A stretch of 64,000 nt of DNA. It comes from Marsupella aquatica (taxonomy: Eukaryota > Marchantiophyta). Location of the stretch: assembly GCA_973895155.1 (NCBI GenBank), contig OZ316895.1, positions 17,732,001 to 17,796,000 of the forward strand, read 5' to 3'. The number at the start of each line of letters is the position of its first letter. Position 1 is the stretch's first letter. This document shows positions 22,930-35,266 of this stretch, piece after piece. Position numbers and translations under genes: made by a program. A model generated the notes under the pieces. That model made no database searches. It saw only the letters and a program-made list of their open reading frames with translations, and was not told where the DNA came from.

Positions 22930-24912
22930 TAAAATTATATGGAAGTGATCGTGTTGGTGATATAGTTGATCAAAAGTCAGCACATTGGGTCTGAAATCGA
23001 GTTCAACTAGATAAAAATTGTGAGATACAGCTAAGACTTAAAAAGAGTCACTTTGTTGAATGGCACTTCTGTGTATAAAGTCATCAGGGGAATTAGGTTT
23101 GTCTTCAAAATATGAAACTAATCTCTTGGGCTCCATGTTTTCTTCCATTTGCGAAGGTGGACTTTCTTACTCCGGCAATTTTGTTGGACAGTAGCTGCTC
23201 ATTGCACTCATTTGGAGGCCCCGACAACGCCGCCTTATGGAAGAAATTTATACCATTGACTAAGCTTATTTACTTCTTAAGTTTTCCTCATCTTGCCGAT
23301 TAGTCATCAGGTCTGTTCCTGTCAGGTGAGAGGTATGAGATCATTGCCTGAAATCATTACCATTTGATGGGCGATGCCCTATACTTCCGCCAAAAGAGTA
23401 ACGGTGTTCACTTTAAAACTCCTCCATGATTCCCGTGGGGTCACCATCCATGTGATGAGTCGGCGAACTTCTTTAGCGTCAGGTCTCAATTTACTTCGCT
23501 TTTGTGGACTCACGCCGAAAGTGAGCTCTTCATGAAAGGCCAGCAGTGCCTCCAACAACCCACAGATTCTTTGTTCGTCACTACTTCAAAGCAAGAGCCT
23601 AGTGCAATTTACGGTGCCCTCCCGGCAGACACAGGCATCAAGACCGTGAGACATACTTCACACTCATCTAAATCCTGCCCGTATGTGCTGCTCCAGTCCC
23701 ACAGAAAGTGATCAGATACCGTGATCCAGAAAATTTTCGGACGGGACCAAACTTTCACACGCATCCAAGCCCTACATAGTCGTAGCTTTCACACGCATTT
23801 AAGTCCTAACAGCCAGGATCCAGGTGAAATACCTGTCCCCATTTTGCCCCACACGACGATCACCAATATCACATACACGATGTACATGGCTGCACCATGA
23901 TAAATTTTGTTATTTAGTGATTGCACACCATATATTGTCACACTTTGATGTGTGATTACAATTCATGTAGTGGTAGCAATTCGCACCCTCATGCATTCTA
24001 CCGCATGGACCAATTCACCTAGGGAACGTGCAAAAGACAGTCTTTGCATGGCTTAGACAGTCTTTGCATGGCTTCACCAGAAGGCACGGAAGGTCAATAA
24101 GAGAAACACAAAATAGTGTGGGTGGGAGAAAATCTGAATTAACTGTATCACAGTGGAACGTCACGATTGGATTTGTGAATACCGAGAGCTTACGAATGTT
24201 GCACCTCACACTTAGTACTTCACTCCCAAGCTTCACAATCAGTAGGATGAAATTCTCGCAGTACTCAAATTTGAGGTCGAGATTTTACCTTCTCAGGAAA
24301 CAGAGGTGTCCCCCCGTCTTACTTTGAAGATCTTGCTTTGGGGAAAATACAAGTGAACTAAAAAACAAGGGCAATATAGGATCCCAGATGCCCAATGTCC
24401 AGTCCATACTGCCTAAAAATTGAACATAACAACTCTTCTCTCGGAGAGGAAGCATGAACAGAGGGCACAAGGAACGGCGGTGTGAGAGGTCCAACGAAGG
24501 AACGACAAAGGCATAACTCTCACATGTAACAGCTTCGAATCACGAGACAAATAAAATTTCCGCATTGTTGCAATTGTCTTTCCATTATAAGTCCACTCCA
24601 GAAAGGTAATCGTAATTGAACCACAAGTAGAATGTGACTTGAGAGGGATGTCAAAAACTGAGCCTTCACCATCGGTTTTCCAACATGTGGACATTGGAAA
24701 GTGTGAAAATCGATATTAAATGAATCATGACTTCGCGCTGTACACTGAATGGACTGACCTGCAAAAATATTGACTGACGAGTCCTTTCACATAGTCGGCC
24801 GAGGTCAAGACAAAATGGATGGTTTGATGCACGTACAAAAATTGTATAATGCTTATGAGCCCCCTTATTCTCCAGAGAATCTACAAATACCTGCAGCTAG
24901 CCTACATTACAA
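22930..24912. other. Intergenic, with a perfect 20-bp tandem duplication
   Basis: No gene was recognised. AGACAGTCTTTGCATGGCTT occurs twice in tandem at 24035-24054 and 24055-24074. Confidence 0.5.
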
Positions 24913-27153
24913 TCAACGGTAGTATGCCATGTGGCGACTCGAAGTCCATGGTGATACAGCATCAGGCCGATGCACTTTGTATTGCTCTGGTGTGCTCACC
25001 TTGGCAGCTTTGTTCTTCTCTCGTTCTTCTCGTTCAGTCCTGAGCCATGGTTCTACAACTTGAATTAAGTTTTTCGCTTTCAAACTCTGCAGCTCTGAAA
25101 GTTCAGAAATCGGCTGTGCACGTTTCAACACGCCATCTTCCACGTAAGCAATATGTGAAGCCCAGGTTTCCAATCCATCAAAAATGTGGGTGGCATAAAC
25201 AATACTTGCTCCTCGCTGCTTCCCACGCAGTTCAAGGAAAAACAACTGTCAGGGAACTTGATCATTAAGCTGATGTAGAAATACCGACTTACAATGCGAC
25301 TTGCTATGATCTTCCTCGTGAAACTCAAACAGAAATTCACAAGATGCAACCCTTTAGGAGAGAGAATTCCTGCCATCGAGAGACCGTCCGATTAGATTGA
25401 TGCTGTAGTATAGAGTACCTGTTCGCATTCCTCCTTGAAAAAGCTTAACAAGTCCATGCGAGCGACGACATCCAGGTCCACCGTAATTTCGTCCAGTAGC
25501 AATACCTGAAATAGACTAAAACTTTAATGACCCTGTTCGGCCGGAATCAACGATAGCACTGTCACAAGTACATTACTTTGGATTCTAGCAGATCCACTAT
25601 CAATTTTGGAGAAGCGATTGTGTAGCTTGCTGTGCGCTGAGCAACAGAAATATACACTCTGAGCGAGGAAGTTTGTTTAGGGTCCTAGAAAGCCGGCCCC
25701 CTACTGTGTAAATGAAGTCCTGTGTATTGGAGATGGTACTGAGGGCGGAATAAAGCGTTTTAGAGCACAAAGATCTCATAGTCTATGCTAAGGAGAGAGA
25801 CCTCCACACTCATGTGTCCATCATTTTCCTTCTCGATGGAAAGCTGGGGAAATGTATGCTGGTACCTCAAAGGGTGTCAAAAGACCCATGCAAATCTGTA
25901 CTCGTCGTCGTTGGCCATCGGAAACCTTGTGCATTCTCCATCTAATATCAATGTCCAAGAGGTCTACCAGCTTTCTTCTCCTCTCAGGATCTGCACCCTC
26001 AACTGCAATGCCAGAGGACCTTTCACCAGTATACACTTAGATGTAGGTAACGTAATCCCTCTAGCCACACTGACTTGAGAACGGTCAAAATCAAATCCTC
26101 ACGGGTGAATAAGTCTATGTTCAGTTGAAATTTCTTTGCGCCACGACTATCTAGCTTCAGAAGGGCGAGCCACTGTCAATGCCTCCGTCCTACGTGATTG
26201 TTCAAACTGGCTGAAATTGTTAAAACTCGATGTCACGAAATGTCGACTTCACAGTACCGAGAATGAGTTTCAGGTACTGCGTTCACGGGAAGCTACTTAG
26301 GTCGTAACGAACCCTTTTCACTACAGAACACGACAGCATTGTCAAGAGAAGCACTCCAGCTGCTCGTTCTATAGACTGCAAACAAAGATTTTTTTACAGA
26401 TTTAACTTCTGCGACAACTCGTGCTAGAGATTTGAAGGACAGCTTACCTCCAAAAATCATGTGTTCGGCGGAAAAGTCTCCCTGTAAAGGAATTTCGCCC
26501 TGCATCAAACCCAGAAATACCAGAGTCAAGCAGGTAAAGAATGAATTACTCTTCTTTGACTTCTTTACCATTGACAACAGCCAGAGGCGCCAGTGTCAGC
26601 AAAGTCGAAAAGTAAACAACTCGTCGTTGATCTTAGTCATTGAAGCAAGATAAGCAAAGCACAATTCGATCTGAACAGGAAATTCACTGCGAGAAAAATT
26701 CATAGCTAGTACTCATTGAAATCTCTCATCCACCGTCACGTACCGCACAACCTACTGTCTTACTCCAGGAGCCACCTAAGTACGCTAACTGTCCACTGCA
26801 CGTAAGATTGGTATCGTGGAATGCAGAGCGGCCGAGAACGCGAACCACATCCTTCCCTCCCACCATGTGTTTGCCCGCCAAAATTCGGAGCAACGTAGAT
26901 TTCCCTGAAGACAACGCATCAGAGCCCCAAGATCGATCTAGCCCATCCTATGCCCTACTCTATCTTCAGGACCATGATATTAAAATGAAGACAGCAGCAC
27001 TAACCAACCTGCGCCATTGGCACCAATGAGGAGACATCGAGAACCCCGCGAGACCATGAGTGAAAAGTTGGTGATGAACGAGGGTGCGCCAGGATAAGCG
27101 AAATTCATAGCTGTTACCCGCAAATTTGCTTGCTCTTCTCCATTTTCTGCCAT
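24913..27153 (-). CDS. Soluble ABC ATPase, ABCI20/CAF16-like (294 aa, six exons)
   Basis: Minus-strand exons in coding order: 27153-27009, 26904-26744, 26499-26448, 26002-25866, 25505-25419 and 25215-24913. Every junction is GT-AG and the total is 885 nt with the stop. Walker A (GANGAGKST) is assembled across the first junction. [15 protein letters not shown] is the signature region, [12 protein letters not shown] is Walker B, and the H-loop is in [28 protein letters not shown] and [17 protein letters not shown] are hallmarks of the plant ABCI19/20/21 group, related to yeast CAF16. No membrane segment is present, so it is a cytosolic or nuclear-type ATPase. In Arabidopsis this group has been linked to cytokinin-related seedling growth. 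The C-terminus ends SSRHMAYYR, as in the family. The start at 27153 is the ATG nearest the conserved N-terminus; a CACAG just upstream could be a splice acceptor in the 5' UTR. Confidence 0.9.
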
Positions 27154-28710
27154 CCTGTGCAAACAGTACTCTCTACGCCAATGAATCCTTAGTTGTGTCA
27201 AAATGTGTGGTCTCTGCCTCTTTCAGACGAAAGGGAATTTAGTCCTCCACGAGCTGGCAAAGTCCTCTTCGTATCTTCGTATCCAGCATCTGCTGCAACA
27301 TACGAAATACTTTCCCTTACCGTTCCTTCCGCGGCCACCGCCAAAACCACCTGTTCCCTTCCACACAGATTTGGAACACTATGTCTCAATGTAAATTGAT
27401 CCGATCTTTCACAGTGGTTCAGCCTCGTTTTTCTACGCTTGTGACAGCCAATGAATGTCTTCTTCCGTCTCTACCTCACGCTCGTCGCCCCTCTCTCTTT
27501 ATCTCCGTCTGAAATACACAGATGGCGCTGTGGAATTGGTGGAAATAGTGTAGCAATCCTCGTCGATTGGAGATCTAGAAGCGCCTCGTAAAGCTCGAGT
27601 CGACGTCAAGAGAATACCATATTTTTTTGAATACGCTAATAAGGGCAAGATGAGAAGTAGCCAATGGTCCACTCCATTCTGAATTAATTCCCCGAACGTT
27701 TTTCCTCCTGGAACGACCGATTTTGAGGAGGTTGAACGGGTACACTCTGGAGTATCTTGGTTTGCGCTGGTGAACAGAAGCTTTGTCAAAAGTATAGAGC
27801 AATCCCCCGGGTGGTTGCCTGTTGGCCACGTCCCTGGTATGTGCCGTTCTCACTGAGACGACAAGGTGATGGTCGTCAATTAAAAGAAAAATTAACTGCG
27901 TGAAGCAAGAGGCAAGAATGTTTGCCTGGTGCTTGCCACTTTTTTATGAAATCTGTTGGGGGCGCACTATCCTTAATTAGAAGCATGTAGGGAGGAACAC
28001 AGCAGAATTCCACTTTATTAAAGAGTACTCTAAAATGCTTGTCCAGGAGTTTTGATTAATTTTGCTTGGCATGGGGAGCGTCAGTAACTTCAAACCTTGA
28101 AATCACAGAGGTGCACCGATAGTCTTCCCAGAGCTTAGTGCTAACGGTGGAGATATTCAACTCCTGAGATGCTACCAGACCCATTCTACATAGGCTGTAT
28201 ATCCTCGTTTATCAAAGGGGGCTCTTCCTCCAGAGCTTACCAAAGATTAAGTGTTGCTCTCCAAACGTTGGATGTGCTGTAAATGTAACCGCATGTGCTG
28301 TAAATGTGACCGCACCGTTCTATAACTCTGAATGGAGAAAGAAAGGTATGTTGTGCTTTACGCGTTGTGTCGGCATCCACAAGGGGATGTAGATGTCCAA
28401 GCTGCCCCTACCAGTCAAAGCTAACAGTAAGCACATGGCTATCAAAGGTGGCCAACCCAAAAGCTCATCTCCCCAGGACATCAAAGTTGCCTCTGCCGAT
28501 CAAGGCCGACAATGCCTTTTGTCAATTCACTCAACACAAAAACTTCAAAATTGTAGTTGTCAACAATCCCCCCTCCCCACCCATACTTTTCGGGAACAAA
28601 CGATCGCCTGCTTCTAACTAATGAGTTTGTAAAATACAAGAAATCATTGATTATGAGCATAATCAAAGCTCTGCTCACTTTGAACATGATTTCGTGTAGC
28701 TTTTGAATAC
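27154..28710. other. Intergenic; probable 5' flank of the ABC gene
   Basis: No gene was recognised. A 21-bp unit starting ATGTGCTGTAAATGT is tandemly duplicated at 28272-28292 and 28293-28313, with one difference. Confidence 0.45.
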
Positions 28711-29064
28711 ATGGATATAGTTGCACGAGATTTGTACACCACGAGCACCCTGATTTGTTTTGAAGCGTATATTAAACACTCCCATGCCAAGGTTGGGGAC
28801 TTACTGATTGTGGAAAGTGTACTCGGCACAGTTGCTTCCTTGAAATGCGGCAACAAGAAAAACTGGTTCTCGTTCCTTGCACTTGCCGTTGATGGCAGAC
28901 CTCTCCAGATTCACGTGCCACAATTTGAAGGGCTGAAGGTAAAACGCATAGGCGAACACTTCTATACCAAGATTGATCAACCAATTCTTTCTACTGACGA
29001 ATTACTCCCTTCAATGGCGAGCCGAACCATAAGATCTCGCTATCTTCTGCGGATCGGTTCTTAG
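28711..29064 (+). CDS. Hypothetical 117-aa open frame
   Basis: An ATG-started frame of 117 codons, mixed hydrophobic/charged, ending 84 bp before the convergent stop of the minus-strand E2F-associated phosphoprotein gene. I recognise no domain and could not find a splice-linked upstream exon. It could be a 3' exon of an unseen plus-strand gene or chance. Confidence 0.2.
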   Translation: MDIVARDLYTTSTLICFEAYIKHSHAKVGDLLIVESVLGTVASLKCGNKKNWFSFLALAVDGRPLQIHVPQFEGLKVKRIGEHFYTKIDQPILSTDELLPSMASRTIRSRYLLRIGS

Positions 29065-29147
29065 ATTTTGGACATTGAAGTGAATGCCTCCATAATTGCT
29101 AAGTTTTAAAGACTACAGTGACGCCAATTTGAAAACTTGAAGAGAGA

Positions 29148-30801
29148 TCATGAATAACTTGGCATGACGTTAAAGAAATGATACACTTCATCCTTATCTA
29201 TTACTGCAACATCTGTATCACAGACTGAGCAGCGCACTGGTTTGAAAATATCATCTTCTGATTCTGTTTCAGGCACAGGCTGCTCACTGTTGGCTTCTAA
29301 GGTTGCAGCAGCTTTTTTCCTTCTCCTTTGCCTGGTCTGACGATGTGCGGGCAGTCTTAATCGCTCAGTTTCCAAAATTCTACAGTTGCTGACAAACATG
29401 GCCCTGTACTGATGGACATATTTCTCATGCCTGCAAGAATACCATTACATGAGGAACTTTGCTCATCTCCCAGAACTAGCAATGATAGTAAACAGGTTTA
29501 AACCTACTTGACGGAACCCTTGTCCTTAACTTGCATTGATTCATCCACAGGAAAACTGAAGTTGATGCCTATACAGTTTTTCTCCAAAACCAAAAATTCA
29601 GATGAACATCGCTAAATCCGATTTGTATTCAAAACCGACAACGCGTTTTGCTCCTCTATGGAAACGTACATCACATCTCCCTTATATAGGACGCCCTAAA
29701 TTCCACATGCTATCACATACTCATGCCAATTCAACACATCCTACTACAAATAATGTGAAAACATAAGATTCGCGCGCAACAGTATTCCGAATCTTGTTTA
29801 AGGCAACAGGACGTCGCTCCATACCTTTGGCAATCGATGCACAGCGTTGTAAAGCAAGCAGGGCAGCTCAGAACTGCATCGGAATTCCGCCCTTGTCGCT
29901 GTCTAGTAGCCCATGCTTCGTCTTTATCGTCTAATTTTTCATCAAAGTACTCTACTTGGGACCGGGCCTTCAACACTTCATCCTCTGTCCCTGCAACCAG
30001 AGTTAAAAGCCAGGTAGAAACTCTTTAGTGAAACGATCCTATCATCAAAATCGATTAGAGACGAGTAATATGAACAGAATAATTTGTTGTCCATGGCCTG
30101 CCTCTTGACATTCGTGACTTTCTAAAAAAGTCCTGCTCGCAAGAAAGAAAATTCTTTAAATGAATTCCATTCAACCATGAACACACGAGACCAGGTCGTT
30201 GAACGGCAAAACTATGGTCTTCTTGGCAAATGTCTTCTTCTACTTTGATGACCATGCAAATGGAGGGGCCGAATTGAATCTCTCCGTCCACGATAACTCA
30301 AAACAAAATACTTAAAAACACAAGCAAATCCAACCACTCAAGAGTTAACTACTATGTCCTCTAATTTTATCCTGAACCCGACGTAGTGGAAGAAGCCTTT
30401 CTTCATCTTCACCGTCAGACAAATACGAGTCAAATGTGGCGAACTGCATGCTCTCCAAGCGTCGGCCTAAATCGAAGTTCCCCAAAAACAGATTTCCTAA
30501 GAAAACGGACCAGTTTTTTAGAGAAGACGTTATCCAGGATAAAAGGCAGCTGAGTGTTCTTCACTCATGAACTGAAGCCTGATTGTTTGATGACGTGTCC
30601 TCTAAAATGCCCGTTATCAAATCAGCAACCCCTCACCGTCGTTCGGATCCATTTCCATATCATATCAGACTCTAAAAAACGAGGGACCCTGAATTCGGCT
30701 GTAAAGATGAGTAACAGCATTTTACCATTTTCACTTTCATCAGAGGACAGCACTCCAATTGTCGATGCTGCAGCTGCTGGTGTTGTTGATATGCCTGCCA
30801 T
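29148..30801 (-). CDS. EAPP: E2F-associated phosphoprotein (EAPP) homologue (~213 aa, four exons)
   Basis: Exons in coding order: 30801-30726, 30466-30350, 29990-29825 and 29430-29148. Phases match at each junction and the total is 642 nt with the stop. The last two exons are secure: SDAVLSCPACFTTLCIDCQR joins HEKYVHQYRAMFVSNC, followed by a Lys/Arg-rich stretch, a second Cys pair (RCSVCDTDVAVIDKDEVYHFFNV) and the C-terminal stop. The paired CxxC motifs look zinc-binding. The family is a conserved nuclear protein that in animals associates with E2F factors; its plant role is little studied. Exon 2 encodes an acidic stretch (YLSDGEDEE), as in relatives. Its donor (AGTA followed by GTTAAC) is weak, and the exon 1 start at 30801 is the least certain part. 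Confidence 0.8.
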
Positions 30802-31370
30802 GGAGGACCCGAAACTGCTAGTCACGCATCTCCGATGATCATGAATTTTAGAAGATCTACCAGGACAGATTCTTCAATATGGACGACGAAGACAGTACGA
30901 CGAACTATTTTGTGAATAACATGAGCATGATTTCACGTCTGTGGGGACCCGGTGAGGCCGAAGCACTAGAAAGAACTACGGCGGAGACGGAGTGAACGAA
31001 ACGATTGATGAGCTCTAAGAGAACGTGAAACAGAAAGCACAAAGCGCTAGGAAGGAGGTAATGACTCCCGTCCGGCAATGAGACAGCAGGAACAAACACT
31101 TGAAATGGCAAGTGTGAATTAGGTCTAAACTCTCTTTCTCAGGAGCACGTTATAATGGGATAAAAGTCTTTTATGGCATACCCACGCCCACTTAAATTCC
31201 GATCTCTGAAGAACCGAACCTATTGATAGAGATTGAGTCGAATTATTATTAGAACGTACATCATACACAGAAGGGAAGAAATTTCCTTTGCGCCATTGCC
31301 GTAAACTCTACTTCTCTACTCTCACTTGTGAAAATAATATGAATACTTTTCCCTCTCTCGAAGACATAAG

Positions 31371-31442
31371 GTGGCTGTAGTTTAGTGGTAAGAATTCCAC
31401 GTTGTGGCCGTGGAGACCTGGGCTCGAATCCCAGCAGCCACA
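31371..31442 (+). tRNA. tRNA-His (GTG anticodon)
   Basis: An intact cloverleaf: acceptor arm GTGGCTG pairs with CAGCCAC, the anticodon stem CCACG/CGTGG encloses the loop TTGTGGC with anticodon GTG, and the T arm contains GGCTCGAATCC. The discriminator base is A at 31442. There is no intron. The sequence is essentially the plant nuclear tRNA-His. Confidence 0.95.
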
Positions 31443-31444
31443 CA

Positions 31445-31452
31445 TTTTTTTC
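31445..31452 (+). terminator. RNA polymerase III terminator of tRNA-His
   Basis: Eight T residues start three bases after the mature tRNA end. Confidence 0.85.
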
Positions 31453-32632
31453 CTGTTCTCGAGAGAGAGGTTTGCTGCGAGACCGTACTTCACCGCAGGT
31501 CCTCTTTCAACCGTCACTACCGTAGCCATATGAAAGGGGGAAGTGTTCAAGACACAACCCTTTTTCCATTTACTCATAATGAGTCTTTTACATTAAAATG
31601 GACCCACATGCCCCTAATGATCTTCTCTTATCATAACAATGGACCCTAGCACAGACCTATGTGACTTTCAAGTGAAGTGGGTCCCCAACTTGTCTTTCCA
31701 GCTATGATTCAAGCACCATTGCTGCAGATGGCATTAGAAGACTAATGGTCATATAATGATTCCAAACGTTTCTTTAGCCTCGTATACTATCTTATGGACA
31801 CTATCTCAAGGATGTTAAATTAGCTTTGGTTAAGACTCAAACTGCCTCCAAGGTCTTGTGTAGCCACCCTATGTCTGAGATGCAATTGCCAAAGCTCAAA
31901 TGCTGGGAATAGACCAGATTTCACTTTACATAAGTTGGGGGCACAATCTGGCATAACTATTACTAAGTCTAGTCACCTGCAAGGGGGCATTTTTTTGTTG
32001 ATCTGATGATGCTTTCTCATCAAAATCTTAGTCTAAACAATGGTCCATTTTTTTATTTTTTTTATTTTTTTTTATTTTTGGGCATTTCTAGTCAGGATCT
32101 TGCAGTTATATTCTCCAGATTCTGGCTCAGGCATTTCATTTAGTGTACTCAATGGAGCTCACGTTTGCCAGGGGTGAACAAGTTCCAGACTCTTGTACAG
32201 CCCCCTAAAGCGACTTGTAGTGGTTCTTTTGTAATTTCCCAAAAAGAAACCCAAACAATTAACTGCGGTACACTCTGCGCTTAAACCCTTGCGAGACGGT
32301 CGAGAGTTCCATCACGTGCACCTTGTTATCCAGATGTCTGCCTCGCTTGTATGCCTTCGAGAGGTTTCCACAGGTCTCAACTTATGAACGACCTTCGTTC
32401 ACCTCTCCTCGAAACGTCGCATTGGTGCCGCAGATTAAGCCCATTGTAGGCCCGTGAGGATGCTCTATCTGTACTTGTAGACTTTTAGTTCTCCATCTCA
32501 GTTCCTGAATGCCTGTGCCATGTCGGCGATTGAAGACTGACCTTCGGTTGTCGCAGATCACTGAATCGTTTCGAGTTTGTGATGTAATCCGAAACCGGCA
32601 TAATTTCTAGGGCCTCACACACTGTGGAAGTC
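31453..32632. other. Intergenic; promoter and 5' UTR region of the PPR gene
   Basis: No gene was recognised. T-rich low complexity lies near 32,047-32,080. The last few hundred bases are more GC-rich, consistent with a 5' UTR. Confidence 0.4.
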
Positions 32633-35266
32633 ATGGCGAACAATCCTGCGGCAGCTGGAGCAGCTCCAGCTTTGACGCCTCCACCCCCTCTGCCTCCTCC
32701 TCAGCCCGGAAATTTTCGGCGGCCACCCGCGTCCGTCCCATTTTTGGATAGGAGGGGTAGGAATGGCAAGCCATCAGTGGTTTTGGAGCAAGGGCAGAAT
32801 TCGATCAAGCAGAAGCTCCAGCAGCACCAATTGCAGCAGGGATGGGGCGTCGTGGAAAAGGCTGACCACGAGGAGATGGACTCAGGGACTTCCCCTAGAC
32901 AGGATGGTCAGGCGAGGATTGATGCCCTCGCTGACAACAGGACCAGCACCAGTAGTCACCGGGATGATGCCAAAGCTGCTACGTACTACCCACGGGGAGG
33001 GTCATTGCAGAGAGTGGGAAGGAATCGAATAGGGAAACATCATTATATGGAGAATAGTCCATGGCGGACAGGACTCTCGAGTGGTGGGGCAGTTGTGTAC
33101 GAGGGACTGGTGGAGCTTGAATCTGGTGAGAATGTTCAAACCCTGCTAGATTCAGCTTTAGAGGACCTTACTCTGCATGACCTCTTGTGTATGATAAAAA
33201 CGTTTGGGAAAGATGGGAAATGGGAAAAAGCACTGGAGGTGTTCACTTGGATGCGGAATCATGAAGAATTTAAGCCTGATGAGCCGACCATAGCCAGCAT
33301 GCTGAGAATATTGGGGCAGGAAATGCAGCTGGGTGCAGCCGTAGAGATTTTTGAGAGTTTACGGGGCGAGGGCTATAGGTTGAATGTCTACTCATTCACA
33401 TCACTTATAAGTGCATACGCACGCAGTGGCAGAACTGAGGACGCTTTGGCATTGTTTGATAGCATGAAGGAGGAGGGGTGTCCCCCAAACTTGGTCACCT
33501 ACAACGTGGTGATTGATATTTATGGTAAGAAAGGGCGCTCTTGGGACAAAATTGAGGCTTTGATTGACGAATTGAAGGCTAGAGGATTTCGGCCCGACAG
33601 GTACACATACAATACAATGATAAGTGCGTGCGCTAGGGATTCTCTGTGCAAGCAGGCCAGAGGAATATTTGAGGAGATGAAATCTATGCGCTGCACACCT
33701 GATAGAGTCACGTACAATGCCTTGCTGGATGTTTATGGGAAGGCAGGCTGGCACAAGGAAGCATCAAAGGTTCTGAAGGAAATGGAAAGAACTGGGTGCG
33801 TACCCAACATAGTCACCTACAATGAACTCCTATGTGCCTATGGAAAAGCTGGAAATTATTCCGAGGCCCTGTCTTTGAAGAAATCTATGATAGAGAAAGG
33901 AATTCAACCGGATGTCATCACTTACACTAGTCTTCTTTGTGCTTATAGCTCTGCTGGACAAGAGCGTTTGGCAATGGAGACATACAAAGAGATGTCTGCC
34001 GCTGGCTGCAAACCAAACCTCTTCACGTTCAATTCTCTTATAGACATGTTTGGGAAGAAGAGGATGTATATTGAGATGCTTCAAGCTTTTCAAGATCTTC
34101 GACAGAGTGGAGTGGCTCCAGACGTAGTCACTTGGAACAGTATGTTAGCAGCGTATGGGAGGCATGGTATGTATGAAGAGGTTGCCATGGTGTTCAAAAA
34201 TATGAAGAAAGCAGGCTGCAAGCCAGAGAAGGACACCTTCAACATCCTCATTGACGCGTATGGAAGGTGTGGTTCAGCAGACCAAGCGGTAGGAATATAT
34301 CACGGAATGCAGAGGGCAGGTTGTGAGGCTGACATAGCGACTTTCAATGCTCTACTTGCGGCTTTTGCAAGGGAAGGCCACTGGCAAGCAGCTGAAAACC
34401 TTCTACGGGATATGCAAATTTCAAATTTTAAGCCTAATGAAGTTTCTCACGCTTCTATGCTGCACGCGTATGGAAATGGAGGACAATTGGAGAGACTGAA
34501 GCAGAAAGTGAGCGACCTTCATATCCACTATGGGGCCCTGAACCATGTACTCCTAAAAGCTCTTATTCTTGTCTACAGTAAGTGCAATATGCTTGATGAA
34601 GCAGAGTCGGCATGGTTGGAGTTAGTAAAGGATGGCATTGTTCAGGATTTGGGTGCTTTCAATGCTATGATTACTGTTTATGGGAAGATGGGCCGGGTGG
34701 ACAAAGCCATGGAATTGCTAAATATCCTTACGGCCAATGGTCTCTGTCCTGACTTGGTGACCTACAATGTTGTCATGAGTATGTATAGCCGAGAGGGGCT
34801 GTATAGGAAAGCTGAAGAAGTTATGAGAGAGATCCAGACAAGAGGCTTGCAGCCCAATATCGTCACCTACAACACCCTGATTTTTGCGTATGCCAAGTAT
34901 GGGCGCATGGAGGCTGCGGCAAGAATATTTCTCGAGATGGAGGAATTTGGGCTAAGGCCTAATAATTTTACCTATAATACATTTGTTAGCAGCTATGCCA
35001 ATCTTGGCAAATACACAGAGGCCATGAATGTCTTAAAATACATGAAACGCCAAGGTGTAAAGCCAGAGGAGCTCACGTACAGGGGCCTTCTGGATGCTTA
35101 CTGCAAAGTCGGCAAACTTAAGCAGGCTAGCCATATTCTGCAGTGGATCAAAGATATTGACCCCAATATGGACAAAGCTGCTATACGTAGAATGTCCTCA
35201 AGGATAGCAGCGTGGGGTTCAAACAGAGTATCCCATCTTGATCTTCCAACTTCTGTAAATACCTAG
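32633..35266 (+). CDS. P-class pentatricopeptide repeat protein, At5g02860-like (877 aa)
   Basis: An intronless frame; the first in-frame ATG is at 32633. Residues 1 to about 180 are Pro/Gln/Ser-rich with basic patches, including NRIGKHHYMENSPW, and probably contain an organelle targeting peptide. About 19 repeats of 35 residues follow, from about residue 185 to 845, most starting like VTYN and ending near PD or PN. There is no E, DYW or SMR domain after them, so it is a pure P-class protein. Such proteins bind organelle RNA one base per repeat and stabilise, process or activate transcripts. Repeat order and coding residues match my recollection of Arabidopsis At5g02860. One repeat (near LVTYNVVIDIYGKK) is 36 residues long. 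Plastid or mitochondrial location is not decided by the sequence. Confidence 0.93.
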   Translation: MANNPAAAGAAPALTPPPPLPPPQPGNFRRPPASVPFLDRRGRNGKPSVVLEQGQNSIKQKLQQHQLQQGWGVVEKADHEEMDSGTSPRQDGQARIDALADNRTSTSSHRDDAKAATYYPRGGSLQRVGRNRIGKHHYMENSPWRTGLSSGGAVVYEGLVELESGENVQTLLDSALEDLTLHDLLCMIKTFGKDGKWEKALEVFTWMRNHEEFKPDEPTIASMLRILGQEMQLGAAVEIFESLRGEGYRLNVYSFTSLISAYARSGRTEDALALFDSMKEEGCPPNLVTYNVVIDIYGKKGRSWDKIEALIDELKARGFRPDRYTYNTMISACARDSLCKQARGIFEEMKSMRCTPDRVTYNALLDVYGKAGWHKEASKVLKEMERTGCVPNIVTYNELLCAYGKAGNYSEALSLKKSMIEKGIQPDVITYTSLLCAYSSAGQERLAMETYKEMSAAGCKPNLFTFNSLIDMFGKKRMYIEMLQAFQDLRQSGVAPDVVTWNSMLAAYGRHGMYEEVAMVFKNMKKAGCKPEKDTFNILIDAYGRCGSADQAVGIYHGMQRAGCEADIATFNALLAAFAREGHWQAAENLLRDMQISNFKPNEVSHASMLHAYGNGGQLERLKQKVSDLHIHYGALNHVLLKALILVYSKCNMLDEAESAWLELVKDGIVQDLGAFNAMITVYGKMGRVDKAMELLNILTANGLCPDLVTYNVVMSMYSREGLYRKAEEVMREIQTRGLQPNIVTYNTLIFAYAKYGRMEAAARIFLEMEEFGLRPNNFTYNTFVSSYANLGKYTEAMNVLKYMKRQGVKPEELTYRGLLDAYCKVGKLKQASHILQWIKDIDPNMDKAAIRRMSSRIAAWGSNRVSHLDLPTSVNT

